DNA of 64,000 bases from contig NZ_SGJB01000007.1 of the NCBI RefSeq assembly GCF_006861675.1, forward strand, positions 50,865-114,864, given 5' to 3'. The notes below the pieces were generated by a model. It was given only the letters and a program-made list of their open reading frames with translations. It was not told the DNA's origin and made no database searches. Shown one piece after another: positions 1 to 8,180 of the stretch. The stretch's first letter is position 1, and each line of letters starts with the position of its first letter. A program made the translations under genes and the position numbers. Source of the DNA: Peptacetobacter hominis (GTDB lineage: Bacteria; Bacillota; Clostridia; Peptostreptococcales; Peptostreptococcaceae).

Positions 1-220
1 CAAGTTTGTCTAAATCCTCATGTACAGCAACTATAACTACAGCATCTGCACTGTCTTCTTTTTTGTTAAAATATATGTCTCTAAGAGTTTTCTCATCTTT
101 TCTAGAAGCTAACATCCATGTTTTAGTATTTTTTACTTTATTTTCGTATTTAAGCTCATACATACTCAGAAATTTTGTACAACTAACAGATTTTATATCT
201 TTTACTCTTCTTATTCTCAT
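1..220 (-). CDS. NUDIX-type hydrolase, N-terminal part (runs off window)
   Basis: The minus strand is open from an ATG at 220 to the window edge, giving the first 73 codons. A ribosome-binding site (GAGGGTG) sits about 6 bases upstream. The peptide begins MRIRRVKDIKS and contains TWMLASRK near residue 34 and ADAVVIVAVH near residue 60. This is the strand order at the start of clostridial NUDIX proteins related to ADP-ribose pyrophosphatase, where the catalytic Nudix box follows later. That box lies outside the window, so the family call rests on N-terminal resemblance only. The gene is transcribed off the left edge; its substrate cannot be judged. Confidence 0.6.
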   Translation of the reverse strand, partial: MRIRRVKDIKSVSCTKFLSMYELKYENKVKNTKTWMLASRKDEKTLRDIYFNKKEDSADAVVIVAVHEDLDKL

Positions 221-312
221 ACTTTCACCCTCTTTTCAAAAGATAATACAATCTCCTATAAATTATATCACCACAAAAAAATTATTTCTATGAATATTAT
301 ATTTTTTTAAAT

Positions 313-340
313 TAAAAAATGGCAGTAAATAAACTGCCAT
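313..340 (-). terminator. Rho-independent terminator of the dehydratase activase gene
   Basis: An 8-bp hairpin (ATGGCAGT / ACTGCCAT, 6-base loop) lies just after the stop codon of the minus-strand gene at 349 and is followed on that strand by a T-rich run. Confidence 0.8.
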
Positions 341-348
341 CTTTTGAT

Positions 349-1110
349 TTATCTTTTACCATATCCTATAACAGCAGCTCCTAAAGCTCCTATTATCTGT
401 GTATCTTCTGCAAGAAAGATATCTTTTCCCAAAATATTGCTTATCATTTTAACTAATTCCTTACTTTTTGCAAGACCACCTGTAAAAGCTATCGTATCAA
501 CAATTTCTCCTCTTGATAACATAGAGGTAGATTTATTAGCTATTGACTTAAGTATCCCCGCTGCTACCTGACCTGTAGATACGTTTTGAGCAAGCAAACT
601 TACTATTTCAGACTCAGCAAATACGGTACACATACTTGATATATTTACAGGTTCATTTCCTGCTGCAAGTTCATCTATTTTTGTTATATCACTTCCAAGT
701 ATATTTGAAGTAACTTCAAGGAATCTTCCTGTACCCGCCGCACATTTATCATTCATAAGGAAGTTTGTAACATTTCCATCAGAGTCTAAATTTATAACCT
801 TGCTGTCCTGACCTCCTATATCAAGAATAGTTCTGACATTACTGTTTATAAAATGTATACCTTTTGTATGACATGTTATTTCAGTAACTTTTTTATCTGC
901 AAAATCCATCACGCCTCTTCCATAACCAGTACCGACTACTTTTTTTATTTCATTTTCATCAATACCTTCTTTTAGCTGTTCATAAACTTCCCTTGCTGTA
1001 GTCATTGGGCTCCAACCTGTAGGAACAATTATTTTTTTTATTATTTTTTCTCCATCAAATAAAACACCTTTAGTGGCAACTGATCCTGAATCAACACCTA
1101 TACTATACAT
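349..1110 (-). CDS. 2-hydroxyacyl-CoA dehydratase activator (BadF/BadG/HgdC family ATPase)
   Basis: This 253-residue protein is a homodimeric ATPase of the ASKHA fold that injects one electron into 2-hydroxyacyl-CoA dehydratases. The phosphate loop GVDSGSVATKG is at residues 5-15, and DIGGQDSK at about 97-104 is the second phosphate-binding segment. Cys123 (NDKCAAGTGRF) and Cys161 (SSMCTVFAESE) are the two ligands that, from two subunits, hold the bridging 4Fe-4S cluster. The length is normal for the family. The start has an AGGAGG site 4-5 bases upstream. No dehydratase alpha/beta subunit gene is adjacent, so the partner must be elsewhere or this is a stand-alone family member. Confidence 0.9.
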   Translation of the reverse strand: MYSIGVDSGSVATKGVLFDGEKIIKKIIVPTGWSPMTTAREVYEQLKEGIDENEIKKVVGTGYGRGVMDFADKKVTEITCHTKGIHFINSNVRTILDIGGQDSKVINLDSDGNVTNFLMNDKCAAGTGRFLEVTSNILGSDITKIDELAAGNEPVNISSMCTVFAESEIVSLLAQNVSTGQVAAGILKSIANKSTSMLSRGEIVDTIAFTGGLAKSKELVKMISNILGKDIFLAEDTQIIGALGAAVIGYGKR

Positions 1111-1210
1111 ACTACCTCCTAAATATACCTGTTTATACAGATATAAATTATATGAATTTCTATTTACATTAATAATTTTATCACTTATATAAAGGTAATA
1201 ACTATTTATA

Positions 1211-2236
1211 TTATCTATATTTCAATGCTTCGGGATAGTTTTTTTCTATAATAGATATTAATTTTTCTTTTGTGGATTCCTCTGCAAAAGAATATTTTAC
1301 TGAATCCAGATATATTTTAAGAAAATCAATTGTATTCATATCAAATACTTCAGAACATAATGATATTTCTTTTCCAACAGATGTATTTGATACTGTTCTA
1401 TTATCTGTATTTAAAGATACAGGGATACCATAATCTATTATTTTTTTTATTGGATGGCTTTCTATATTCTCTACAGCTTTCGTTTGAACATTACTTGTAG
1501 GACATATTTCAAGCATTATATTATTTTCTTTTACATAATCCATAGCATCTTTATTTTTTATTATTCTAACACCATGACCTATTCTTTCTGCATGAAGTTT
1601 TTTTATTGAGTCAATTACATTTTTCCAACCAGCAGCTTCTCCTGCATGTATTGTTATATGAAATCCTGCTTTATACGCATAATCCATAGCATTTATAAAC
1701 TTATCTGCAAAGCCTTCATCTTCTCCACCTGCTAAATCTATCGCCTTCACTTTTTTACAGTTAGAATTCTTTGCCGCTTTTATAGTTTTTATGGCCTCAT
1801 CTTCACTTAAATGTTTCATACAACAAACTATTATATTAGCTTCTATATTAAAGTATTTTTCCGCCTTTAAAATACCTTCTTCAACTGCTTTTATAGCTTC
1901 CTCCTGTGAAAGCCCACCATTTGTATGCAATACTGGTGCAAATCTTATTTCAATATATTTTACATTCTCAAATACTGCATCCTCAAGTAATTCAAATGTT
2001 ATTCTATTTATACTTTCACTATCCTGCATAACTTTAAGAGGTAAGTCAAATCTTTTAAGGTATTCATCAAGTGAATCACATTCTTCGGGAGCTATCAATT
2101 TTTCTTTTATCTCATCTAAGTTATACGATGGAATTTTTATTTCTTTCTTCTTTGCAAGTTCTATTATTGTTTCGGGTCTAACACTTCCATCAAGATGACA
2201 GTGTAGTTCTATCTTTGGAATATGATTCCAGTCCAT
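1211..2236 (-). CDS. add: adenosine deaminase
   Basis: The 341-residue product hydrolyses adenosine or deoxyadenosine to inosine and ammonia in purine salvage. It is a zinc TIM-barrel amidohydrolase. The metal motif HCHLDGS is at residues 12-18; IHAGEAAGW gives the next metal His and catalytic Glu; RIGHGVRI supplies the catalytic His; SLNTDNRTVSNTS carries the last metal Asp. All catalytic residues are present and length is typical. It lies downstream of the Mrp gene with a hairpin between them, and has its own GGAGG site. The NCS2 purine permease at 54.5 kb would feed the same salvage route. Confidence 0.95.
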   Translation of the reverse strand: MDWNHIPKIELHCHLDGSVRPETIIELAKKKEIKIPSYNLDEIKEKLIAPEECDSLDEYLKRFDLPLKVMQDSESINRITFELLEDAVFENVKYIEIRFAPVLHTNGGLSQEEAIKAVEEGILKAEKYFNIEANIIVCCMKHLSEDEAIKTIKAAKNSNCKKVKAIDLAGGEDEGFADKFINAMDYAYKAGFHITIHAGEAAGWKNVIDSIKKLHAERIGHGVRIIKNKDAMDYVKENNIMLEICPTSNVQTKAVENIESHPIKKIIDYGIPVSLNTDNRTVSNTSVGKEISLCSEVFDMNTIDFLKIYLDSVKYSFAEESTKEKLISIIEKNYPEALKYR

Positions 2237-2258
2237 TAAAACACCTCCATTTATATAA

Positions 2259-2280
2259 AAGGACCGGTATACCGGTCCTT
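2259..2280 (-). terminator. 10-bp hairpin between mrp and add
   Basis: A palindrome with arms AAGGACCGGT and ACCGGTCCTT is followed on the minus strand by TTTTATATAAA. It would end the mrp transcript; the T-run is short, so partial read-through into add is possible. Confidence 0.7.
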
Positions 2281-2285
2281 AAAAA

Positions 2286-3104
2286 CTATTTTATTTTTGA
2301 TATTATAGATGATACTATAGAAGATATTTTTTCATCTGTTTCAGAAACTCCATTCTGAGTTATATCTATTATAGCTTTACTCATAGGGAATTCCCCTAAT
2401 AATTCAAGATTATGTTTTTTCATAAAACTATCTGTTTCTTCTCCTTCAAATAGTTTTATTTTTTTACCACAATCAGGGCATTCTATATAGCTCATATTTT
2501 CAACTACACCATATACAGGTATATTCATTTTTTTCGCCATATTTACAGCTTTTGCTACTATCATAGATACAAGATCCTGAGGAATTGAAACCATTACAGT
2601 ACCACTTATTGGTATACTCTGCATAACTGTAAGAGCTACATCACCAGTTCCAGGAGGCATATCTATAAGAAGATAATCAAGTTCTCCCCATATAACATCT
2701 GAATAGAACTGTTTAACAACTCCTCCAAGTATAGGTCCTCTCCATATTACTGGTTCATTTTCATCATCCATCATAAGATTTATTGACATAAGTTTTATAC
2801 CATTTGAGTTTACAACTGGATATATATTTTTACCGTCACTCATAGCTTTGGCATCTTTTACACCCATAAGTCTTGGTATACTAGGTCCTGTTATATCAGC
2901 ATCAAGTATTCCTACTGAGTATCCTTCTTTTGCAAGTTCATTGGCTATAAGAGCTGTTACAGTAGACTTACCTACCCCACCTTTTCCACTCATTATACCT
3001 ATGATTTTTGATATATTGTTTTTTGGATTATTTTCTATTGCACAGCTTTCTTTTGTACTGCTGCTGCAAGTCCCTTTTGATGGACAGTTACTGCAATTTG
3101 ACAT
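2286..3104 (-). CDS. Mrp/NBP35-type Fe-S cluster carrier ATPase
   Basis: A deviant-Walker P-loop ATPase of the Mrp/ApbC family that binds and transfers 4Fe-4S clusters to apoproteins. From the chosen start (MSNCSNCPSK) the protein has 272 residues. The Walker A GKGGVGKST is at residues 40-48, the Walker B LLIDMPPGTGD near 125, and the cluster-binding pair CPDC near 200. The N-terminus has a Cys-rich stretch (CSNCPSKGTC), common in clostridial members. I chose the ATG at 3104 because GGAGGG lies 6-7 bases upstream; a longer frame exists but has no such site. No start competes better. Confidence 0.9.
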   Translation of the reverse strand: MSNCSNCPSKGTCSSSTKESCAIENNPKNNISKIIGIMSGKGGVGKSTVTALIANELAKEGYSVGILDADITGPSIPRLMGVKDAKAMSDGKNIYPVVNSNGIKLMSINLMMDDENEPVIWRGPILGGVVKQFYSDVIWGELDYLLIDMPPGTGDVALTVMQSIPISGTVMVSIPQDLVSMIVAKAVNMAKKMNIPVYGVVENMSYIECPDCGKKIKLFEGEETDSFMKKHNLELLGEFPMSKAIIDITQNGVSETDEKISSIVSSIISKIK

Positions 3105-3503
3105 TAGTATTCCCTCCAATTATGTTACTATTTGGCATATGTTTAATACCTACATTAATATTTTAATACAAGGTAATTGTAAAGTCTATATGACTTTTAA
3201 TAATAAATATTTAATATTGTTCCTATATATACACTTGTATACCTTTATATAAACTTTTTTGCTCATACGTTATTAATATAATTTTAATATTCTTAACATT
3301 TCATTTTATACTAAAAGCAAGTAATTTCAATGGTTGTAATTTGAGAGGTTAACAATTTTAATCAATTTTAAATATTTTTACATAGTTTTAACATTATCTT
3401 AACTATTATTTAATCTAATATAAGATACAATTTGATATTCTTATATAGTCGTGTGAAACGTTAACAAATTAGGTATCAAATATATTTATTTCAGGAGGAA
3501 AAA
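3105..3503 (+). promoter_or_regulatory. upstream region of the Na/Pi cotransporter with TTAACA repeats
   Basis: This gene-free 399-bp stretch holds TTAACA at 3293-3298, 3349-3354 and 3388-3393, and TTAACT at 3399-3404. The last two are 11 bp apart, the spacing of direct repeats bound by PhoP in Gram-positive bacteria. Since the gene at 3504 imports phosphate, PhoP control is a reasonable guess. AT-rich sequence throws up such hexamers by chance, so confidence is low. Confidence 0.35.
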
Positions 3504-5120
3504 ATGGAAATAGCAATTACATTAATGGGTGGTCTTGGAATGTTCCTTTACGGAATGACAGTTATGGGTGAAGGACTTCAGAAAGCCGCAGGAAGCAAAC
3601 TAAAGAAAATAATTGAAATGCTTACAAGCAACGTTGTAATGGGAGTTCTTGTAGGTACTGTTGTTACAGGTATCATTCAGAGTTCTTCTGCAACTACAGT
3701 AATGGTTGTAGGATTTGTAAACGCCGGAATAATGACACTTTCTCAGGCCATAGGGGTAATAATGGGAGCAAATATAGGTACAACTGTTACAGCACAGCTT
3801 GTATCATTCAGTCTTGAGGATGTAGCTCCTATAGCTCTTGGTATAGGTATTGTTTTTTATATGTTCACTTCTAAAGAAAAAACTAAGCAGATAGCGGAAA
3901 TACTGATTGGTTTTGGTCTTCTTTTTATAGGTATGGAATTTATGAAAAATGCAGTGGAACCTTTATCAGAGTATGAATCATTCAGAAATGCACTTTTATA
4001 TTTAAGTAAAAACCCTGTACTTGGAATACTTGCAGGATTTGCAATAACTGGTATAGTACAGAGTTCTTCTGCATCAATGGGTATGCTTATAGCACTTGCA
4101 TCTCAGGGGCTTGTTCCTCTTACAGCTGCACTTCCTATACTTTACGGAGATAATATAGGAACATGTGTTACATCACTTATATCAAGTTTAGGAGCAAGCC
4201 GTAACGCAAAGAGAGCTGCAGTAATGCACCTTTCATTCAACGTTATAGGAACTATTCTTTTCATGCTTGTACTTAACAAACCTATAATGATGATAGTTCA
4301 GCATCTTGACCCAGAAAATACAGCAAGACAGATAGCAAATGCTCATACTTTATTTAACCTTACAAATGTGGTTATACTTCTTCCTTTCTCTAAATATATA
4401 GTTAAACTTGCAGAAAGACTTGTCCCAATCAAAGAAGAAGAAGTTGAACTTGCTACTGAAAATACTACTAAATATCTTGACGAAAGAATGTTTGAAACTC
4501 CATCAATAGCTCTAGGAAATGCACTTAAAGAAATTCTTCGTATGGGAGAAAAATCTGAGAAATCTCTTTCTAGTTCAATATCTTCAGTAATAGATGCTGA
4601 TCCAAAAGCATTTGACAGAGTTTTCAAATATGAAAATACAGTAAATATGCTTCATAGAAATATTCTTAATTATCTTTTAAAACTTTCAAATACTAATATG
4701 AATAGTAATGAAAGAATACGGGCTGATAACTACTTCCATATAGTAAACGACATTGAAAGAGTTTCAGACCATGCTAAAAATATTGTTGAAATAGGTAAAA
4801 ATCTTATAGACTCTGACAGTAGATTTTCAGAAAGTGGACTTGATGAGATAAAGACAGTATATAACACAGCATTTAAAAACTTTTCAACTGCTATAGAATA
4901 TATAAATTCTGAGGATGATTCGTTATTTGATGATATAATGGAGAGAGAAAAAGAAGTAAATGCTCTTGTGAAAAAATATAGAAATGATCATCTTAATAGA
5001 TTCAACAGAGGAATATGTACTGTAGATACAAGTGTATTCTTCCTTGATATATTATCGAATCTTGAGAGGGTTTCAGATCACTCTACTAATATAGCTGAAA
5101 AGATAAAATCAATTCATTAA
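3504..5120 (+). CDS. Na+/phosphate cotransporter, NptA/PhoU-domain type
   Basis: A 538-residue membrane protein of the Na/Pi cotransporter II family. The N-terminal ~310 residues hold two inverted repeats, each with the hallmark QSSSA (GIIQSSSATTVMVVG near residue 58; GIVQSSSASMGML near 188) and a following G-A/D-NIGT segment. The C-terminal ~200 residues are helical and PhoU-like (HNILNYLL, DIERVSDHAKNI, NLERVSDHSTNI: the two E-R-V-S-D-H motifs of PhoU metal sites). It imports inorganic phosphate with sodium, probably controlled by the PhoU-like tail. AGGAGG lies 6 bases before the ATG. It is monocistronic, with a strong terminator after it. Confidence 0.92.
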   Translation: MEIAITLMGGLGMFLYGMTVMGEGLQKAAGSKLKKIIEMLTSNVVMGVLVGTVVTGIIQSSSATTVMVVGFVNAGIMTLSQAIGVIMGANIGTTVTAQLVSFSLEDVAPIALGIGIVFYMFTSKEKTKQIAEILIGFGLLFIGMEFMKNAVEPLSEYESFRNALLYLSKNPVLGILAGFAITGIVQSSSASMGMLIALASQGLVPLTAALPILYGDNIGTCVTSLISSLGASRNAKRAAVMHLSFNVIGTILFMLVLNKPIMMIVQHLDPENTARQIANAHTLFNLTNVVILLPFSKYIVKLAERLVPIKEEEVELATENTTKYLDERMFETPSIALGNALKEILRMGEKSEKSLSSSISSVIDADPKAFDRVFKYENTVNMLHRNILNYLLKLSNTNMNSNERIRADNYFHIVNDIERVSDHAKNIVEIGKNLIDSDSRFSESGLDEIKTVYNTAFKNFSTAIEYINSEDDSLFDDIMEREKEVNALVKKYRNDHLNRFNRGICTVDTSVFFLDILSNLERVSDHSTNIAEKIKSIH

Positions 5121-5131
5121 TTCTTATTATT

Positions 5132-5164
5132 AAAAAACCGTGTTAATAAAAAACACGGTTTTTT
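5132..5164 (+). terminator. Rho-independent terminator after the Na/Pi cotransporter
   Basis: AAAAAACCGTGTT and AACACGGTTTTTT pair around a 7-base loop, 12 bases after the stop codon, with a T-run on the plus strand. Confidence 0.9.
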
Positions 5165-5265
5165 AATTGCTAAAATTTACATTATTTTCACGATAAATTC
5201 TAATCAATATTATATTATTTTCTATAACAAATAATTAATATGATTATATAAAAGGAGAAAATATT

Positions 5266-5997
5266 ATGTTTAATTACATAAAATTTGCAATTACACAGAT
5301 AGTAGGATTTATATTTTCATTGATACCGCTTAGTATATTTAAATCTTCTCCAGATAAATATTCACAAGAAGATAAATCCAGATTTCTTAATTTACATGCA
5401 AAAAAATCTCTCAAAAGAGTAAAAATAAATCTAGATATAAAAGGACGTGAAAACATTCCTGACGAACCAGCCTTATTTGTTGCTAATCATTCGAGTATGC
5501 TTGATGGATTTATTCTTATGGCAAGCATTGAAAAACCATTTGGGTGTGTAATAGCTGATGAGCCTGTTTGGAGAAATATTCCCATAGTAAGAAAATGGGC
5601 TTCTTTAGTAAAATGTGTCTATATGAATAGAGAAAATAACAGGGAAGGAATGAAAAGTATTATAAAAGCTGCTGAGAACATAAAAAATGGTCAGTATATG
5701 GCTATTTTCCCCGAGGGAGATCTTACATGGGTAAAAGATAATTCGGCTATAATATCCGATTTTAAAGCAGGAGCCTTAAAAATAGCATATAAAGCAAAAT
5801 GTCCTATTGTTCCTGTTGCGATAAAAAATTCAAAGGATACTTATGAAGGATATCAGCCCTATGGAAAGATAAACTCAAAGGATGTTTGTGTTGAATTTCT
5901 TAAACCTGTAGTCGAACATATTGAAAATCCAAGATGTAAAACTATAGAACTTGCTGAAAAAATAAGATGTAGTATGATAGAATCAATAGTTAATTAA
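5266..5997 (+). CDS. 1-acyl-sn-glycerol-3-phosphate acyltransferase (PlsC family)
   Basis: The 243-residue protein transfers an acyl chain to the sn-2 position of lysophosphatidate at the membrane. A hydrophobic N-terminal segment (about residues 6-22) is followed by the catalytic NHSSMLD (residues 74-80, H-X4-D) and by FPEGDL near 147, a variant of the usual FPEGTR block in which the Thr and Arg are replaced. The later VPVAI strand is conserved too. The variant second motif leaves open a different lysophospholipid substrate. Good RBS (AAAGGAG), single-gene unit between two terminators. Confidence 0.85.
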   Translation: MFNYIKFAITQIVGFIFSLIPLSIFKSSPDKYSQEDKSRFLNLHAKKSLKRVKINLDIKGRENIPDEPALFVANHSSMLDGFILMASIEKPFGCVIADEPVWRNIPIVRKWASLVKCVYMNRENNREGMKSIIKAAENIKNGQYMAIFPEGDLTWVKDNSAIISDFKAGALKIAYKAKCPIVPVAIKNSKDTYEGYQPYGKINSKDVCVEFLKPVVEHIENPRCKTIELAEKIRCSMIESIVN

Positions 5998-6017
5998 AAT
6001 AAACATATATCAATAAT

Positions 6018-6054
6018 AAAAAATGACAGATTTTATTTTATCTGTCATTTTTTA
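6018..6054. terminator. bidirectional terminator between convergent genes
   Basis: AAAATGACAGAT and ATCTGTCATTTT form a stem flanked by A- and T-runs; it lies between the plus-strand plsC-like gene and the minus-strand AsrC-like gene and can serve both. Confidence 0.85.
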
Positions 6055-6064
6055 TTTGCTTCTA

Positions 6065-7000
6065 TTATTTACTTATTTCTCTTTTTAAAATTTCATCTTT
6101 TCTTGATAGAATTTCATCGCTTAAAAGTTCTTTTTCTACTGTTTCAAATCCTAATCTTTCAACTGTCTCAGCGAATCTCTCACCAAAATTACCTTTTTCT
6201 CTAAATAAAAGAATCGCTTTTTCTAATGTAGAAAGAACTTCTTCCTCGCTTGTAAATATCTTTCCTAATATTTTACCATGAGATATCTTTTTACCCCATC
6301 TTCCAGCTATATATACTTTATATCCTCTTATTTCAGGATCTATTGCTTTGAAATAACATTTTGAATAACATCTTCCACATTTTATACATACTTCAGGATC
6401 TATAACAGCTATATTCCCATCTTTTGATGCGGCATTCATAGGACAAACATCCTCTACTGCACATTTTTTACATCCTTTACATTTATCCTCATTTACAGAT
6501 GGTACAAACCGTCCTATTACACCGAAGTCATTAAGATCAGGTTTTACACAGTTATTTGGACATCCCCCTACCGCTATTTTAAACTTGTGAGGAAGCATTA
6601 CCTCATGATATCCAGTATAAAATCTATCATGTATCTTTTCAGAAAGGTCAAATGTATCTATAAGTCCATACTGACATGTGGTACCTTTACATGAAACAAC
6701 AGGTCTAACTCTTTTACCAGAACCTCCTGTTTCAAGACCTCCCTCTGCAAGAAAAGACATAAAAGGTTCTATATTTTCAAAAGGTATACCCTGACATTCA
6801 AGAGTAAGTCTTGTTGTCATAAGTACATTTCCATTTCCATATCTTTCTGCCGCTTCAGCAACTCTTTTTAGCTGCTCAGAATTAACTTTACCGTTTACAG
6901 TTATTACTCTTCCTGAAAATTCATCTGTTCCTTTATTGCTGAAAAAACCAAGGCCTTTTACTCTAGTTTCGTCAGCTTTGCTTATTGTTAATGTCGCCAT
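6065..7000 (-). CDS. siroheme sulfite/nitrite reductase-family ferredoxin protein (AsrC-like)
   Basis: A 311-residue reductase with a siroheme/4Fe-4S half and a bacterial ferredoxin insert. Cys104 and Cys109 (CKGTTC) plus Cys147 and Cys151 (CPNNC) are the four ligands of the siroheme-coupled cluster. Two further 4Fe-4S motifs follow (CKGCKKCAVEDVCP and CIKCGRCYSKC). The size and order match AsrC, the catalytic subunit of anaerobic sulfite reductase, and small stand-alone clostridial reductases. No asrA or asrB is adjacent, so electrons would come from another ferredoxin. A divergent LysR gene at 7226 is the likely regulator. Sulfite is the likeliest substrate, but this is inferred from family only. 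Confidence 0.85.
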   Translation of the reverse strand: MATLTISKADETRVKGLGFFSNKGTDEFSGRVITVNGKVNSEQLKRVAEAAERYGNGNVLMTTRLTLECQGIPFENIEPFMSFLAEGGLETGGSGKRVRPVVSCKGTTCQYGLIDTFDLSEKIHDRFYTGYHEVMLPHKFKIAVGGCPNNCVKPDLNDFGVIGRFVPSVNEDKCKGCKKCAVEDVCPMNAASKDGNIAVIDPEVCIKCGRCYSKCYFKAIDPEIRGYKVYIAGRWGKKISHGKILGKIFTSEEEVLSTLEKAILLFREKGNFGERFAETVERLGFETVEKELLSDEILSRKDEILKREISK

Positions 7001-7078
7001 AGTATTCCTCCAATAAATAGTTTTTAAAATAACACATATGTATAATATACCACTTTAGTGAAATAAATTAAAGTTTAT

Positions 7079-7201
7079 ATAGATTATAATAAATATAACT
7101 AATACTTATATATTATAGTATATGTCATCTATATTTTAAATATAAAATAGATATATTGAAAGGTTTATGATTATGATTTATCATTAATATATAATATCTA
7201 T
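7079..7201. promoter_or_regulatory. divergent promoter region with ATCTAT/ATAGAT half-sites
   Basis: Between the AsrC-like gene and the LysR gene there are ATAGAT (7079-7084), ATCTAT (7127-7132), ATAGAT (7147-7152) and ATCTAT (7196-7201). The middle two form an inverted repeat with a 14-bp gap, a layout compatible with a LysR operator. The region is very AT-rich, so this is only suggestive. Confidence 0.3.
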
Positions 7202-7225
7202 ATTCAAATTCAGGAGGAAAATATA

Positions 7226-8152
7226 ATGACTATTAGACACCTTAAAATATTTATAACTGTTGCTGAAACAGGAAAAATGAGTGCTGCAGCTTCAAAATTC
7301 TATATTTCACAGCCAGCTGTAAGTCAGGCTATAAAAGAAATGGAAAATTATTATGGACTTCTCCTGTTTGAAAGAGTTTCTAAAAAACTTTATATAACTG
7401 AATCCGGCAAAAAGCTATTAAAATATGCCAAAAGAGTTATCTCTGAGTTTGATGCACTTGAGGAAGAAATGATTGCTGAAAAACAGATAAAAAGGATAAA
7501 AATCGGTGTTACTATAACTGTAGGAACAAATTTCATATCCGATGTTATTGATAAAATAAATAAATATGATCCAGAAATAGAAACAGTTATATATATGAAT
7601 AATACAAAAAATATAGAAGAAATGCTTCTATCATCAGAAATAGATATTGCCGTTGTTGAAGGTAATATAAAAAATAAAGATCTTATTGTTATACCTGAGG
7701 TCGATGATTTTCTGGTTCTAGCATGTTCACCATCTCATACTTTTGCAAATAAGGATATTATTAAATACAGTGAACTTGAAGATGCCTATTTTGTTATGAG
7801 AGAAAAAGGCAGTGGTACAAGAGAACTTTTTGAAAATTTCATGGAAAAAAACAATCTTAAAATTAAAACTTCATGGGAGGTTAACTGCCCAAGTGCAATA
7901 AAGAATATTATCCTTAGAAATAATTGTGTTGCTGTTGTTTCTGCCAGAATTCTCGAAAAGGAGATAAAAGAAGGAAGCCTGTATGTAATAAAAAATTCTT
8001 CTAATGAATGGAAAAGAGATTTTTCTGTAGTATATCATAAAAATAAACGTCTTAATAAATCAGCAAAAAAACTAATTGAAATCGTAAAATCAAACAGTGA
8101 AATGAATATTCTAGATAATATAAAAACCGGAAAACTAATACCAGATAAATAA
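7226..8152 (+). CDS. LysR-family transcriptional regulator
   Basis: A 308-residue LysR protein. The winged helix-turn-helix occupies residues 1-60 (HLKIFITVAETGKMSAAASKFYISQPAVSQAIKEME region), followed by a linker helix and a periplasmic-binding-like effector domain (IKIGVTITVGTNFI near residue 90, then GSGTRELFE near 197). It is divergent from the AsrC-like sulfite reductase gene, so it probably controls that gene and itself. The effector is unknown; sulfur or selenium metabolites are plausible for this subgroup. AGGAGG lies 6 bases before the ATG. Confidence 0.9.
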   Translation: MTIRHLKIFITVAETGKMSAAASKFYISQPAVSQAIKEMENYYGLLLFERVSKKLYITESGKKLLKYAKRVISEFDALEEEMIAEKQIKRIKIGVTITVGTNFISDVIDKINKYDPEIETVIYMNNTKNIEEMLLSSEIDIAVVEGNIKNKDLIVIPEVDDFLVLACSPSHTFANKDIIKYSELEDAYFVMREKGSGTRELFENFMEKNNLKIKTSWEVNCPSAIKNIILRNNCVAVVSARILEKEIKEGSLYVIKNSSNEWKRDFSVVYHKNKRLNKSAKKLIEIVKSNSEMNILDNIKTGKLIPDK

Positions 8153-8176
8153 AAAGAGGCCTAAAAGCCTCTTTTT
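8151..8176. terminator. bidirectional terminator after the LysR gene
   Basis: AAAAAGAGGC and GCCTCTTTTT pair around a 6-base loop directly at the LysR stop codon and 5 bases before the end of the convergent gene at 8181. Confidence 0.88.
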
Positions 8177-8180
8177 GTAA

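Noticed and set aside
6..293. 95-codon plus-strand frame at the left edge
   Set aside because: Antisense to the NUDIX start, no ribosome-binding site.
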